Part shown: positions 15,975-25,263 of the stretch, piece by piece
Layout of the letters: each line of letters starts with the position of its first letter
Numbering within the stretch: position 1 is the stretch's first letter
The notes under the pieces: generated by a model
What the model was told of the DNA's origin: nothing
The model's database searches: none
What the model saw: the letters and a program-made list of their open reading frames with translations, nothing else
Assembly: GCA_947494035.1 (NCBI GenBank)
Contig: CANLTN010000004.1
Location: 200,902 to 264,901 of the forward strand
Source of the DNA: Pseudovibrio sp947494035
GTDB taxonomy: Bacteria; Pseudomonadota; Alphaproteobacteria; Rhizobiales; Stappiaceae
Reading direction: 5' to 3'
Length of the DNA: 64,000 bases
Program-made: the position numbers and the translations under genes

Positions 15975-16469
15975 CTAGGATCGATTTCCGGTAATATCCC
16001 GGCCAAAGATGACTTCATCGCGAAGCGGGATGCCATGTAGACCCGTAACCGGGATCTCCGGGTTTAACTTCCGCTCCTCATCAATGACGCCCTGCACCAC
16101 CTTTTCCAAGTGAAAACCACGTCTTTGATAGAACCGGAAAGCATCAAGGTTGTCGTTGGATGTGCGCACCATAATGCGGCCGACATCCGCATGCCTCGCA
16201 GCATCCACAGCAGCATCCAGTAAAAGCGTTCCGATCCCACCCCATCTCTGCAAGGAATCGAGAGTGAGGATCTCCCATTCGCTCTCGCGCTTAATCAGAG
16301 TAATCATCCCGACCAGACGGCCTTCATTCAAAGCCAGATAGCCCGGCAATTTAGAGGCGTCCACCACTTCCCCATCCAGCAATTGCTCGGGACTGGTCCA
16401 GCGGTTCACAAGCAGCTCAACAACCTGCTCTCGATCTTCAGGCTCAATTGCTCTTATTTGGATTGACAC
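15975..16469 (-). CDS. GNAT-family N-acetyltransferase
   Basis: A 164-residue acetyltransferase with the acetyl-CoA loop region (SLQRWGGIGTLLLDAAVDAA, a variant of Q/RxxGxG/A) and the C-terminal FYQRRGFHLEKV strand. Start GTG 16469 has AGGAG about nine bases upstream and lies 16 bases inside the end of bluB, suggesting translational coupling. The substrate cannot be predicted. Confidence 0.85.
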   Translation of the reverse strand: MSIQIRAIEPEDREQVVELLVNRWTSPEQLLDGEVVDASKLPGYLALNEGRLVGMITLIKRESEWEILTLDSLQRWGGIGTLLLDAAVDAARHADVGRIMVRTSNDNLDAFRFYQRRGFHLEKVVQGVIDEERKLNPEIPVTGLHGIPLRDEVIFGRDITGNRS

Positions 16470-17164
16470 GAAGAAGACTCCTGTTCGGCATCTGGCCTAA
16501 CTAGATCAGTATCTTTTAACATTCGCAATTCAGTAGCAGTACGCGCCTGCCAGCCTGTGCGTTCTAACTCGGGCATTTCATTATTCTCAAGCGGATAGCC
16601 GACGCAAAGGTAGGCAACAAACCTCCAGCTATCAGGCACACCAAACACCTGCCCCATGCTGTCAGGGTCGAGAATAGACACCCAGCCCACACCAATGCCC
16701 TTCGCTCTGGCCGCAAGCCAGAGACAGTTGATTGCACTCACACAGGAATAGCAGAGCGTTTCCGGCATGGTCTGCCGCCCAAGCCCCGCACCTTGTGCCG
16801 GGTCAGCCTCGCAAAATACAGCAAACTGCAGCGGCGCATCCGTCAGCCCCTGAAGCTTGAGCTTGGCATAGCTCTCGGCGCGCTCGCCTTTGTAGCCCTT
16901 CAAGGCCTCTGCGTTGGCATGTTGGAAGTTGCGGTAAACGGCTTCTCTGTTCTCAGGCCGGCATACCTCAACAAAGCGCCAAGGCTGACTGTTGCCGACG
17001 CTTGGGGAAAGGTCAGTCAATCGCAAAAGCTCATCAACAATTTCGCGATCAATCATGTCTTGCTTGAAATGACGCACATCTCTGCGCCATTTCAAAAGCA
17101 ATTCGAAATCTTGATTGAAGGCCTCAGAAAACTGCGGCCCGTTCTCGACAACAGAGTCATTCAA
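16454..17164 (-). CDS. bluB: 5,6-dimethylbenzimidazole synthase
   Basis: A flavin-destructase of the nitroreductase fold that makes dimethylbenzimidazole, the lower ligand of cobalamin, from FMN. BluB landmarks are WRRDVRHF at the start of the core, LSPSVGNSQPWRFV and KGIGVGWVSILDP. No ATG fits the expected N-terminus: I chose TTG 17164, which overlaps the apt stop (TTGA) and gives 236 residues. The frame is open further upstream inside apt. The neighbours are apt and a GNAT gene; no other cobalamin genes are in the window. Confidence 0.88.
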   Translation of the reverse strand: MNDSVVENGPQFSEAFNQDFELLLKWRRDVRHFKQDMIDREIVDELLRLTDLSPSVGNSQPWRFVEVCRPENREAVYRNFQHANAEALKGYKGERAESYAKLKLQGLTDAPLQFAVFCEADPAQGAGLGRQTMPETLCYSCVSAINCLWLAARAKGIGVGWVSILDPDSMGQVFGVPDSWRFVAYLCVGYPLENNEMPELERTGWQARTATELRMLKDTDLVRPDAEQESSSCQSK

Positions 17165-17715
17165 TGACCAGGAAACTCCACTAAAGTTCTTACAGGAATA
17201 TCCAGAGCTTCCAGTTTTGCACGTCCCTGCAGTTCTGGCAAATCCACAATGAAGCAAGCAGCAACAATATCCGCACCTGCGCTTCTCAGCAGCTTAACGG
17301 CAGCTTCCGCCGTGCCACCGGTCGCAATCAGATCATCAACCAGAATAACCTTCTCACCCGGCTTGATGGCATCACAGTGTATCTCGATGGTATCCGTACC
17401 GTACTCGAGCTCATACTCCTGCTCGATAGTCTCAAACGGCAACTTGCCCTTTTTACGAACCGGCAGAAACCCAGCAGAAAGCTGATGTGCTACAGCACCA
17501 CCAAGAATAAAACCACGCGCCTCAATACCAGCGACCTGCGCAATCTTGGAACCGGCCCATGGTTGTACCAGCGCATCAACAGCACGGCGAAACGCGCGAG
17601 GCTCACTCAGCAGAGTGGTGATGTCACGAAACAGGATACCTTCTTTTGGGTAGTCAGGAATGGTCCGAATCGACGCAATCAGCTCCTCTGAGATCGTGTT
17701 GAGTGTTTCAGTCAT
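17161..17715 (-). CDS. apt: Adenine phosphoribosyltransferase
   Basis: A 184-residue enzyme converting adenine plus PRPP to AMP. Motifs are the N-terminal IPDYPKEGILFRDIT, GIEARGFILGGAVA and the PRPP loop VILVDDLIATGGTA. It follows mtnP, whose product releases adenine from methylthioadenosine, so the two form a salvage step pair. PRPP would come from prs elsewhere in the window. It overlaps the bluB start. Confidence 0.95.
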   Translation of the reverse strand: MTETLNTISEELIASIRTIPDYPKEGILFRDITTLLSEPRAFRRAVDALVQPWAGSKIAQVAGIEARGFILGGAVAHQLSAGFLPVRKKGKLPFETIEQEYELEYGTDTIEIHCDAIKPGEKVILVDDLIATGGTAEAAVKLLRSAGADIVAACFIVDLPELQGRAKLEALDIPVRTLVEFPGH

Positions 17716-17803
17716 GGTTGTTTCCGTGTTCCTTTATTAAAATTTGATATATTTGAGACTCTGCAGCCAGAGCCCTTGTGAAGTTATTCTGATAGTCAGT
17801 CGG

Positions 17804-18676
17804 TTATTTGTTCAGCACACGTCCGGCAATCGCATCCAACTTGGCAAGCAGCGCGGGATCTCGTTTGTCCTCTGCGGTGATAAACGCAAAATCAAGGGCC
17901 GTGTTAGACCCGACTGGACATTCCTGATGTTCCCTCGGCAGCTTTCTGGCAACCGCACGCACCAGTTTGTGAGCGCTCTCTACATTCTCGTGCAACACCT
18001 TAAGGATCGCATTGATATCAACATTCCCGTGGTCAGCATGCCAGCTATCGTAATCTGTGACCGTTGCCACTGTCGCATAGCTCAGTTCCGCCTCACGCGC
18101 CAGCTTGGCCTCTGGCATGTTGGTCATCCCAATGACATCACAGCCCCAGGAACGATAGAGGTTGCTTTCCGCCTTTGAAGAAAACTGCGGTCCTTCCATA
18201 GCCAGATACGTCCCGCCACGGCTATACGTAAGGCCCTCTTGTTGACAAGCAGCTTCAACAACATCCACCAGTAACGGCGACACTGGATCAGCTACGGATA
18301 CGTGCGCAACACAGCCTGTTCCAAAGAAACTCTTTTCGCGTGCAAACGTCCGGTCGATAAACTGATCAACAAGCACAAACGTGCCCGGTACATACTCTTC
18401 CTTCAGTGAGCCACAGGCGCTGATAGAAATCAGGTCCGTAACACCAGCTCGCTTCAGCACATCGATATTTGCCCGATAATTGATCTCGCTTGGAGAGTGC
18501 ACATGCCCCCGGCCATGGCGCGGCAGAAAAACAACCTTGAGGCCATCAATCTCGCCGATGCAGACATCATCGCTTGGTTCACCCCAAGGGCTTTTGATCG
18601 TTTCCCAGCGGGCATTTTCAAACCCGGGGATATTGTAGAGCCCGGAACCACCAATAATACCCAGAACCGCCTGCAT
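17804..18676 (-). CDS. mtnP: S-methyl-5'-thioadenosine phosphorylase
   Basis: A 290-residue enzyme splitting methylthioadenosine with phosphate into adenine and methylthioribose 1-phosphate. Landmarks are IIGGSGLYNIPG, LPRHGRGHVHSPSEINYRAN, and MEGPQFSSKAES with VIGMTNMPEAKLAREAE, as in MTA phosphorylases rather than guanosine/inosine phosphorylases. GAGGAG lies before ATG 18676. apt follows after about 90 bases. Confidence 0.94.
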   Translation of the reverse strand: MQAVLGIIGGSGLYNIPGFENARWETIKSPWGEPSDDVCIGEIDGLKVVFLPRHGRGHVHSPSEINYRANIDVLKRAGVTDLISISACGSLKEEYVPGTFVLVDQFIDRTFAREKSFFGTGCVAHVSVADPVSPLLVDVVEAACQQEGLTYSRGGTYLAMEGPQFSSKAESNLYRSWGCDVIGMTNMPEAKLAREAELSYATVATVTDYDSWHADHGNVDINAILKVLHENVESAHKLVRAVARKLPREHQECPVGSNTALDFAFITAEDKRDPALLAKLDAIAGRVLNK

Positions 18677-18770
18677 AGTGCTCTCCTCAAGAAATCAGTC
18701 TCGGCGCTACCCTATCAGATTCAGCCGGGGAAAGTTGGCGGTACATCAAATCCAGCCAACACTCCCAAAA

Positions 18771-18801
18771 AAAAGGGCTACCCCAATAGGGTAGCCCTTT
18801 T
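18771..18801 (-). terminator. Rho-independent terminator of the petABC operon
   Basis: aaaagggctaccc (18771-18783) and gggtagccctttt (18789-18801) form a 13-pair stem, with a T8 run on the minus strand just after the stem. It lies 20 bases after the petC stop. Confidence 0.92.
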
Positions 18802-18820
18802 AAAACTTATAAATGTGACC

Positions 18821-19663
18821 TTAGTGGTCCACATTTCTCCAGATCTTGCGCTTTGTAAAGTACAGAAGCGAAGCAAACAGGATCAGGAACGCCATAACAC
18901 CGAAACCAATGCGCTTACGGTCTTCAAGGTGAGGCTCAGCAGTCCACATCAGGAATGCAGAAACGTCACGAGCGTACTGATCAACAGTCATTGGAGAACC
19001 ATCGGAGTACTCAACGGCTTCATCATAAAGCGGTGGCGCCATTGCAAGCGTCTGACCCGCGATGAAGTTAGGGTTGTAGTACTGACCGTCAGGAATTTCG
19101 ACACCCTCAGGAGCGTCGTGATAACCGGTCAGCAGGCCGTACAGATAGTCCGGACCATTTTCCTGATACTGCGTCGCAATATCCAGAACAAACCATGGGA
19201 AACCACGAGTAACCGCGCGTGCTTTCGCGATCAGAGACAGGTCTGGTGGGTAAGCACCATTGTTGGAAGCACGGGCTGCCTGTTCGTTCGGGAACGGAGA
19301 AGGGAACCGGTCAAACGGCTTGCCTTCGCGCTCGAACATCTCACCTTCATCATCCGGACCATCCTGAATGAAGTACTCAGCAGAAAGAGCGCTGACTTCA
19401 TCCTCGGAAAAACCCGGACCGCCTGCTTCAGCAAGGTTACGGAAGGCAACGAGGCTCAGACCGTGACAGGCAGAACAAACTTCCTTGTACACCTGAAAGC
19501 CGCGCTGCAGCTGAGCTTTGTCAAACTGGCCAAACGGACCAGCAAAAGACCAAGGCTGCTTTTCGACATGCGGGCCTTCACCAGCAGCCAGAGCTGGTCC
19601 GGCAATTGCCAGACCTGCAACAACTGCGATGGCGCGTACGCTTTTGAACATCAGATTTTTCAT
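18821..19663 (-). CDS. petC: Cytochrome c1, bc1 complex
   Basis: A 280-residue subunit of ubiquinol-cytochrome c reductase that passes electrons from the Rieske centre to cytochrome c. A signal peptide ends near AGPALAA (about residue 27). The heme c site is CSACH at residues 63-67, the likely methionine ligand is in MAPPLYD, and a C-terminal membrane anchor covers about 250-270 followed by KRKIWR. It is separate from petB here, not fused to it as in Bradyrhizobium. Last gene of the petA-petB-petC operon. Confidence 0.96.
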   Translation of the reverse strand: MKNLMFKSVRAIAVVAGLAIAGPALAAGEGPHVEKQPWSFAGPFGQFDKAQLQRGFQVYKEVCSACHGLSLVAFRNLAEAGGPGFSEDEVSALSAEYFIQDGPDDEGEMFEREGKPFDRFPSPFPNEQAARASNNGAYPPDLSLIAKARAVTRGFPWFVLDIATQYQENGPDYLYGLLTGYHDAPEGVEIPDGQYYNPNFIAGQTLAMAPPLYDEAVEYSDGSPMTVDQYARDVSAFLMWTAEPHLEDRKRIGFGVMAFLILFASLLYFTKRKIWRNVDH

Positions 19664-19683
19664 CTTACCAAAATCCCCTGCCC

Positions 19684-20919
19684 TTAGGACGCACTGCCGG
19701 TTTTACCCAGCACAGCATCGTTGATTGAGTCAGGAACCTTCTTTGGCTTTTCGATCAGGCCAAGAACTGGCAGGATCACCAAGAAGTGGATGAAGTACAG
19801 TGCGGTGAAGATACGAGAAGCGATTACGTAACCGCCTTCTGCAGGCATCGCGCCCAACCAGCCAAGGATGACAGCGTAGAACACAAACAGCCAGAAGAAC
19901 ACTTTGAACACTGGACGGAACGTGCCGGAACGCACCTTGGAAGTATCGAGCCACGGCAGAACAAACAGAACTGCAATCGCACCAAACATCGCGATAACAC
20001 CACCGAGCTTGTCCGGGATAGCGCGCAGGATCGCGTAGAACGGCAAGAAGTACCATTCAGGAACGATGTGTGCAGGCGTAACCATTGGGTTCGCTTCGAT
20101 GTAGTTGTCCGGATGACCCATATAGTTCGGCATGTAGAATGCGAACCAGGAGAAGAAGATCATGAAGATAACGATCGCGAACAGATCCTTCACCGTGTAA
20201 TACGGATGGAAAGAGATCGTGTCCTTCTCGGACTTAGGATCAACGCCAACAGGGTTGTTGTTACCAGCAACGTGGAACGCCCAGATGTGCAGCAGCACAA
20301 CGCCAACAATCACGAATGGCAGCAGGTAGTGCAGTGAGAAGAAGCGGTTCAGTGTTGGGTTACCAACAGAGAAACCACCCCAAAGCCATGTTGTAATGCT
20401 CTCACCAACAACTGGGATAGCAGAAAACAGGTTGGTAATAACCGTTGCGCCCCACAAAGACATCTGACCCCATGGCAGCACGTAGCCCATGAATGCAGTT
20501 GCCATCATCAGCAGGAACAGCAGAACACCAAGGATCCAGGCGATTTCGCGTGGTTCTTTATAGGAGCCGTAATACATGCCACGGAACATGTGGATGTACA
20601 CTGCAATAAAGAACATGGATGCGCCGTTCATATGCAGATAGCGCAGCAACCAACCGTAGTTCACATCACGCATGATGTGCTCAACGGACGCAAATGCCAA
20701 AGCATCGTTAGGTGTGTAGTGCATCACCAGCACGATGCCGGTAAGCAGCTGCACAACCAGCACGAAGAAAGCAATACCGCCGAAGGTCCACCAGTAGTTC
20801 AGGTTCTTCGGGGTAGGAAAAGCAACAAAACTCCCATGCACAAGGGAGAGCACCGGCAAACGACGCTCCAGCCACTTGGCAGGTGCGCTTTGCGGTTCAT
20901 AAGTAGAATGACCAGACAT
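19684..20919 (-). CDS. petB: Cytochrome b, bc1 complex
   Basis: A 411-residue integral membrane subunit holding two b hemes and both quinone sites. Visible are the heme-ligand helices (LRYLHMNGASMFFIAVYIHMF-type and SLHYLLPFVIVG...LLHIWAFH), and the Qo-site PEWYFLPFYAILRA. About eight or nine membrane helices. AGGAGG precedes ATG 20919. It lies 23 bases after petA and 20 bases before petC. Confidence 0.97.
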   Translation of the reverse strand: MSGHSTYEPQSAPAKWLERRLPVLSLVHGSFVAFPTPKNLNYWWTFGGIAFFVLVVQLLTGIVLVMHYTPNDALAFASVEHIMRDVNYGWLLRYLHMNGASMFFIAVYIHMFRGMYYGSYKEPREIAWILGVLLFLLMMATAFMGYVLPWGQMSLWGATVITNLFSAIPVVGESITTWLWGGFSVGNPTLNRFFSLHYLLPFVIVGVVLLHIWAFHVAGNNNPVGVDPKSEKDTISFHPYYTVKDLFAIVIFMIFFSWFAFYMPNYMGHPDNYIEANPMVTPAHIVPEWYFLPFYAILRAIPDKLGGVIAMFGAIAVLFVLPWLDTSKVRSGTFRPVFKVFFWLFVFYAVILGWLGAMPAEGGYVIASRIFTALYFIHFLVILPVLGLIEKPKKVPDSINDAVLGKTGSAS

Positions 20920-20942
20920 AGCTGCCTCCTGAAGGGGTCACG

Positions 20943-21503
20943 TCAGCCGATTACGACAGTGTCGTTTTCGGAAAACTGGAAAGGCGGCACGAGCATGTTC
21001 TCTGGAGCCGGGCCCTTACGAATACGACCAGCAGTGTCGTAGTGAGAACCGTGACATGGGCAGAACCAGCCGCCAAAATCACCAGCTTCACCAAGAGGCA
21101 CACAGCCAAGGTGCGTACATACGCCAACCATGACCAGCCAGGCTTCGTGGCCTACAGTTGCGCGGTTGGCATCGGTTGCCTCCGCATTGTCTGCCAGGTT
21201 TGCGTTACGTGCAAACTGGTCTGGTAGATCAGAGATAGGCACTGCAGTCGCTTCAGCGATCTCTTTTTCCGTACGTTGACGGATAAAGACTGGCTTACCA
21301 CGCCAGGTCACAGTGATTGATTGCCCGACTTCAACCGCAGAAACGTCAACTTCAATAGAAGCCAAAGCCAGTGCAGATGCATCCGGGTTCATCTGATGGA
21401 TAAAGGGCCAAGCCAGGGCTCCCGCACCGACCGCGCCCACGGCGCCGGTCGCGATGTAAAGAAAATCGCGGCGTGTCGGTTCAGCCGTGTCCGTGTGTTC
21501 CAA
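20943..21503 (-). CDS. petA: Rieske iron-sulfur subunit, bc1 complex
   Basis: A 186-residue protein. The N-terminal TRRDFLYIATGA is a twin-arginine signal-anchor. The cluster ligands are in CTHLGC and CPCHGSH. Start TTG 21503 was chosen because AGAGGA lies seven bases upstream and the length then equals that of known alphaproteobacterial Rieske proteins; the open frame continues thirty codons upstream without a good start signal. First gene of the bc1 operon, which should be transcribed from the 21504-21868 gap. Confidence 0.94.
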   Translation of the reverse strand: MEHTDTAEPTRRDFLYIATGAVGAVGAGALAWPFIHQMNPDASALALASIEVDVSAVEVGQSITVTWRGKPVFIRQRTEKEIAEATAVPISDLPDQFARNANLADNAEATDANRATVGHEAWLVMVGVCTHLGCVPLGEAGDFGGWFCPCHGSHYDTAGRIRKGPAPENMLVPPFQFSENDTVVIG

Positions 21504-21790
21504 GGTCGCGTCCTCTCGAAACAAAATTGAAAGAGAACACCTAAGAACTCTCTTGAGAGGACAGTACCCACGGCTAGTAAAACCAGCCACCATCTACCCA
21601 AAACAAAGATCTATAGGTGAAAATGCGCAAACTACGCACTTATATTAACGGATGCTATCTGCCACCAATGGTCGCACTTGTCTAGGCTCGTTGAAAAATT
21701 GAGGACTTATTGTCGCAGTCAACTTGGGCAAAAATCGAAAAAAGCTAGGACAAATCAGATTCTGAATGATGTAAGCCCGTCAAAACGAGT

Positions 21791-21831
21791 GTGGTTCGGG
21801 GACCACAGGACGCAGATTCGCCCCGAACCAC
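21791..21831 (-). terminator. Inverted repeat after the ABC exporter gene
   Basis: gtggttcgggg (21791-21801) and ccccgaaccac (21821-21831) are perfectly complementary around a 19-base loop. On the minus strand a short cgtttt follows. A terminator for the ABC gene is likely; the long loop is unusual. Confidence 0.55.
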
Positions 21832-21868
21832 CTTAAGTTTAAATCGCTTGATTCCCGCCTAGGAACCC

Positions 21869-23707
21869 TTATTCAGCGGCAACTTGCGCAAGGAAACCGC
21901 CAGATTGGTGGTTCCAGAGGTTCTCATAGATACCGTCAGACTTCAAAAGTTCCTCGTGAGTACCCATTTCTACGATTCTGCCTTGATCCATGACAATCAG
22001 GCGATCCATTGCCGCGATTGTGGAAAGTCTGTGAGCAATTGCAATAACCGTCTTACCCTCCATCAATTCGAACAGGCTCTCCTGAATAGCGGCCTCCACT
22101 TCGGAGTCCAAAGCAGACGTTGCTTCGTCCAGAACAAGGATAGGAGCGTCCTTCAACAAGACACGCGCAATCGCAACACGCTGACGCTGACCACCGGAAA
22201 GCTTCACACCGCGCTCACCCACCAGAGTATCAAAGCCAGTACGCCCTTTCGGGTCCTTCAGACCTTCAATGAACTCCAGAGCATGCGCCCGCCGAGCCGC
22301 TTCCGTCGCCTCTTCCAGGGTTGCACCATCCTTGCCGTAAGTGATGTTCTCTAGAATTGTCCGATGCAGCAAGGAGGTATCCTGAGAAACCACACCCACA
22401 TGCTGTCGCAGACTTTCCTGCGTCACACCGCGGATATCCTGACCGTCAATCTTGATACGTCCACCTTCCAGATCATGGAAGCGCAGCAACAGGTTCATCA
22501 GCGTCGACTTGCCAGCACCGGAGCGACCAACAATGCCGATTTTCTCACCGGGCTTGATGTCCAGCGACAGGTTCTCCAGCACGCCGCTACCTTTGCCATA
22601 GTGGAACTTGACATTTTCAAAGCAAATTTCCGCTTTAGAGACAACCAGTTCCTCGGCATCATCATGGTCGGCGACCTCCGTATGTCTGGACAGCATACCT
22701 ATGCCATCCTGAACAGTGCCGATATTTTCGAACAGGCCTGCAACTTCCCAAAGGATCCATTGCGACATGCCCTGCAAACGCAAGGCCAGACCAATTGCGA
22801 TCGCAATATCACCGGTGGTGACCAACGCACCCTTCCAGAGCCAGATAGCAACGCCCCCGAGTGACAGAAGCAAAAGGTTGTTGATCAGGGTCAGCCAGAT
22901 GTTCAGCTTGGTCACATTCCGCATCTGCTGATGCACCGTGTCCATAAACGTGCTCATAGACCCTTTGGCATAGTCCTCTTCACGCGCAGCATGAGAAAAC
23001 AGCTTAACGGTCGAGATATTCGTATATGCATCAACAACATGACCGGTCATCACCGACCGCGCATCCGCTTGCTTCTTCGAGATTGTCTTCAACCTTGGCA
23101 CAAAGATGTACATGACAAGGAAGTAAGAAGCCAACCACCCCACCATTGGCAGAGCAAGACGCCAATCAGCGCTCGCAAGCACAAAAAGCGAGGCAAAGAA
23201 GTAAACACTCACATAGACGAAAATATCGACAATACGGGTAATGACCTCCCTCACGGCGAGAGAAGTCTGCATCAATTTATTCGCAACACGACCTGCAAAG
23301 TCATTATGGAAGAAGCTCAGGCTTTGGCGAAGCAATTGCCGGTGCCCCTTCCAGCGGATGAGCATCGGATAGTTGCCGACAAGCCCCTGGTGGAAGAGTA
23401 ACTCCCAAATACCAGAGACAATTGGCGAGATCACAAGCAACACCACCCCCATCCAGATGAGGTGGCCGCTGTTATCAGCAAAGAACGTTTCTGGATCTTC
23501 TGTACCCAGCCAGTTCACCAGGTCGCCCATAAACGTAAATATTACGACTTCCAGAACAGCAATTCCAGCAGCAAAGAAAGCAATAATAGCAAGCAACAAT
23601 GCCACTGGCTTAGTATAGAACCAGATAAAACCCCAAAATGCATTGGGAGGAGTCGTTATCTCTTCCACTTTGAATGGATCAATAAGCTTCTCGAAATAAG
23701 AAAACAT
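21869..23707 (-). CDS. ABC exporter, fused permease and ATPase (MsbA-like)
   Basis: A 612-residue half-transporter that should work as a homodimer in the inner membrane. Six membrane helices lie in about 25-320. The ATPase domain has Walker A GIVGRSGAGKST, the signature LSGGQRQR, Walker B PILVLDEATSALD and an H loop IAHRLSTI. ATG 23707 was chosen over a TTG four codons upstream because GGGA lies at the right distance. The substrate is unknown; the family exports lipids, drugs or peptides. A hairpin at 21791-21831 follows. Confidence 0.92.
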   Translation of the reverse strand: MFSYFEKLIDPFKVEEITTPPNAFWGFIWFYTKPVALLLAIIAFFAAGIAVLEVVIFTFMGDLVNWLGTEDPETFFADNSGHLIWMGVVLLVISPIVSGIWELLFHQGLVGNYPMLIRWKGHRQLLRQSLSFFHNDFAGRVANKLMQTSLAVREVITRIVDIFVYVSVYFFASLFVLASADWRLALPMVGWLASYFLVMYIFVPRLKTISKKQADARSVMTGHVVDAYTNISTVKLFSHAAREEDYAKGSMSTFMDTVHQQMRNVTKLNIWLTLINNLLLLSLGGVAIWLWKGALVTTGDIAIAIGLALRLQGMSQWILWEVAGLFENIGTVQDGIGMLSRHTEVADHDDAEELVVSKAEICFENVKFHYGKGSGVLENLSLDIKPGEKIGIVGRSGAGKSTLMNLLLRFHDLEGGRIKIDGQDIRGVTQESLRQHVGVVSQDTSLLHRTILENITYGKDGATLEEATEAARRAHALEFIEGLKDPKGRTGFDTLVGERGVKLSGGQRQRVAIARVLLKDAPILVLDEATSALDSEVEAAIQESLFELMEGKTVIAIAHRLSTIAAMDRLIVMDQGRIVEMGTHEELLKSDGIYENLWNHQSGGFLAQVAAE

Positions 23708-23780
23708 GATAAATCCCAATTAATATACTTGGAACACAAGGCGCAATACGACGTCAGCATACAGTGAGAATGGCGGCTGC

Positions 23781-24170
23781 TTACTGCAGCCGCTCATCTC
23801 GTTCATATGGATCGCGGCTAGATTTAGGAGCGCCGGAAAAAGACCAGATCAAACTGGCAATCCCGACACCAACTGCAAAAGCGCCAGCTACGGTATCAAT
23901 CACACGCCCTTTAAGCAGCGTGCCAGCCTCATAAGTCCCGTTGGACCGTACAAATTCCACCAGACCAAGTTCAGCGTAAAGCGTTGGAATAACAGCAAAA
24001 AATGCAACTCCAGCACTAATCATCAAGAACCAGAAGGCGTGCACAAGGCCCTGAGAAAGTGAGGTTTTTCCCGCGTCCCCAGAGCGCACATAGCGTCCAC
24101 CATCGACGGGAATTTGAGGTACAGAACCATCACGGGACGCAATCTGCGCCCAGATAAAAGAGGTAATCAT
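23781..24170 (-). CDS. Small membrane protein of unknown function
   Basis: A 129-residue protein with two predicted membrane helices (about 45-68 and 95-118) and a charged C-terminus (SSRDPYERDERLQ). I recognise no family. ATG 24170 follows GGAG at eight bases; the frame remains open 22 codons upstream. It precedes the ABC exporter on the same strand by about 70 bases and could belong to its transcript. Confidence 0.6.
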   Translation of the reverse strand: MITSFIWAQIASRDGSVPQIPVDGGRYVRSGDAGKTSLSQGLVHAFWFLMISAGVAFFAVIPTLYAELGLVEFVRSNGTYEAGTLLKGRVIDTVAGAFAVGVGIASLIWSFSGAPKSSRDPYERDERLQ

Positions 24171-24739
24171 TGGAGATACTCCGACAACATATGCATGCAA
24201 CCGCAGACGTAAGACGTCCGTAAGGGAGGGCGGCATTAAGAAAATACGAGTTAGGAAGTGTTGGAAATCCGCTTTCTAGGCGGAGATTGGACGGCCTGTG
24301 TACCAAGCAGAATGCATCGCGCATTTGCCAGTCGACGGGAGAACATTTACGTTCACGAGCACAAATTCAGTATTCATGTATGTCTCCCTGGTTCCAACGT
24401 TTTAAAAATAGCTGATCGGGCGATCAGCAACTCGGAGAGTCTCGTCAAATGAGATGAGGGCTCTCGGCCGATGCGAGATGCTTATACTCATAAAGACCGA
24501 AACATGCCTAGCCCCCAAAACTATGGAAAAACACTTTGGAATGCACTGTATCTTTTTCGCAACATATATCACTGATTCCAATGAAAGCACTTGATTCCGA
24601 TCAGCAAAATCACAATGAGGGTCCGCAACTTTCACCAAACACCATGTTTTTTCTGGAGATTTTCACTGGGTTCCTCTAGATGCCCGAGTAATGCTTCCAT
24701 AAGCCATTCTGATACGACCAAGAGCGAGCACCACGCACC
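24171..24739. other. Gap before trmL: two hairpins, no gene seen
   Basis: No convincing gene. A stem tccgc/gcgga lies near 24268-24285. A near-perfect palindrome gctgatcg-gg-cgatcagc lies at 24411-24428 and could be an operator for a dimeric regulator. The rest is AT-richer than its surroundings and presumably holds the promoters for trmL (+) and the small membrane protein (-). Short open frames here have no ribosome binding sites. Confidence 0.5.
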
Positions 24740-25195
24740 ATGCCAGATATTGCCCTGTACCAACCCGACATTCCGCAGAACACCGGGACACTGTTGCGGT
24801 TGGCCGCATGCATGGATGTGACCCTGCACCTGATCGAACCAGCCGGATTTCCCCTGTCTGATCGCGCACTTAAGCGCGCCGGCATGGATTACATCGAACG
24901 CGCCAAGCTCCAGCGCCATATGGATTGGGAGAGTTTCCGTGAATGGCAAATGGCGGAAAAGCGCCGTCTGATCCTCATGACCACCAAAGGATCGCGCCCC
25001 TATACCCAGTTCGCCTTCAAAAAGGACGACCTGATCCTGATGGGCCGCGAAAGCTCCGGCGTGCCTGAAGATGTCCACCAGGTTTCTGATGCCAGACTGC
25101 TGATTCCCATGAAGAACGGCATGCGCTCACTCAACATGGCCGTCTCCACCGGAATGGTGCTTGGAGAGGCCCTGCGCCAAACCGATTGTTTTTGA
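24740..25195 (+). CDS. trmL: tRNA (cytidine(34)-2'-O)-methyltransferase
   Basis: A 151-residue SPOUT methyltransferase that modifies the wobble base of tRNA-Leu isoacceptors using SAM. Landmarks are IALYQPDIPQNTGTLLRL at the start, LILMGRESSGVPE and the knot segment IPMKNGMRSLNMAVS. Length is typical (about 155). The ribosome binding site is weak (gagcgag). It stands alone; a secreted-protein pair follows. Confidence 0.94.
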   Translation: MPDIALYQPDIPQNTGTLLRLAACMDVTLHLIEPAGFPLSDRALKRAGMDYIERAKLQRHMDWESFREWQMAEKRRLILMTTKGSRPYTQFAFKKDDLILMGRESSGVPEDVHQVSDARLLIPMKNGMRSLNMAVSTGMVLGEALRQTDCF

Positions 25196-25263
25196 GCATA
25201 ACGCAACCTAGACTGGCTGCGTTGATAAATGCGTTGCTTTGCGCTGGTTAGGTTTTTTCTGCG

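Noticed and set aside
18497..19687. 396-codon plus-strand frame over mtnP end and petC
   Set aside because: It is antisense to two well-recognised genes and crosses the petC terminator.
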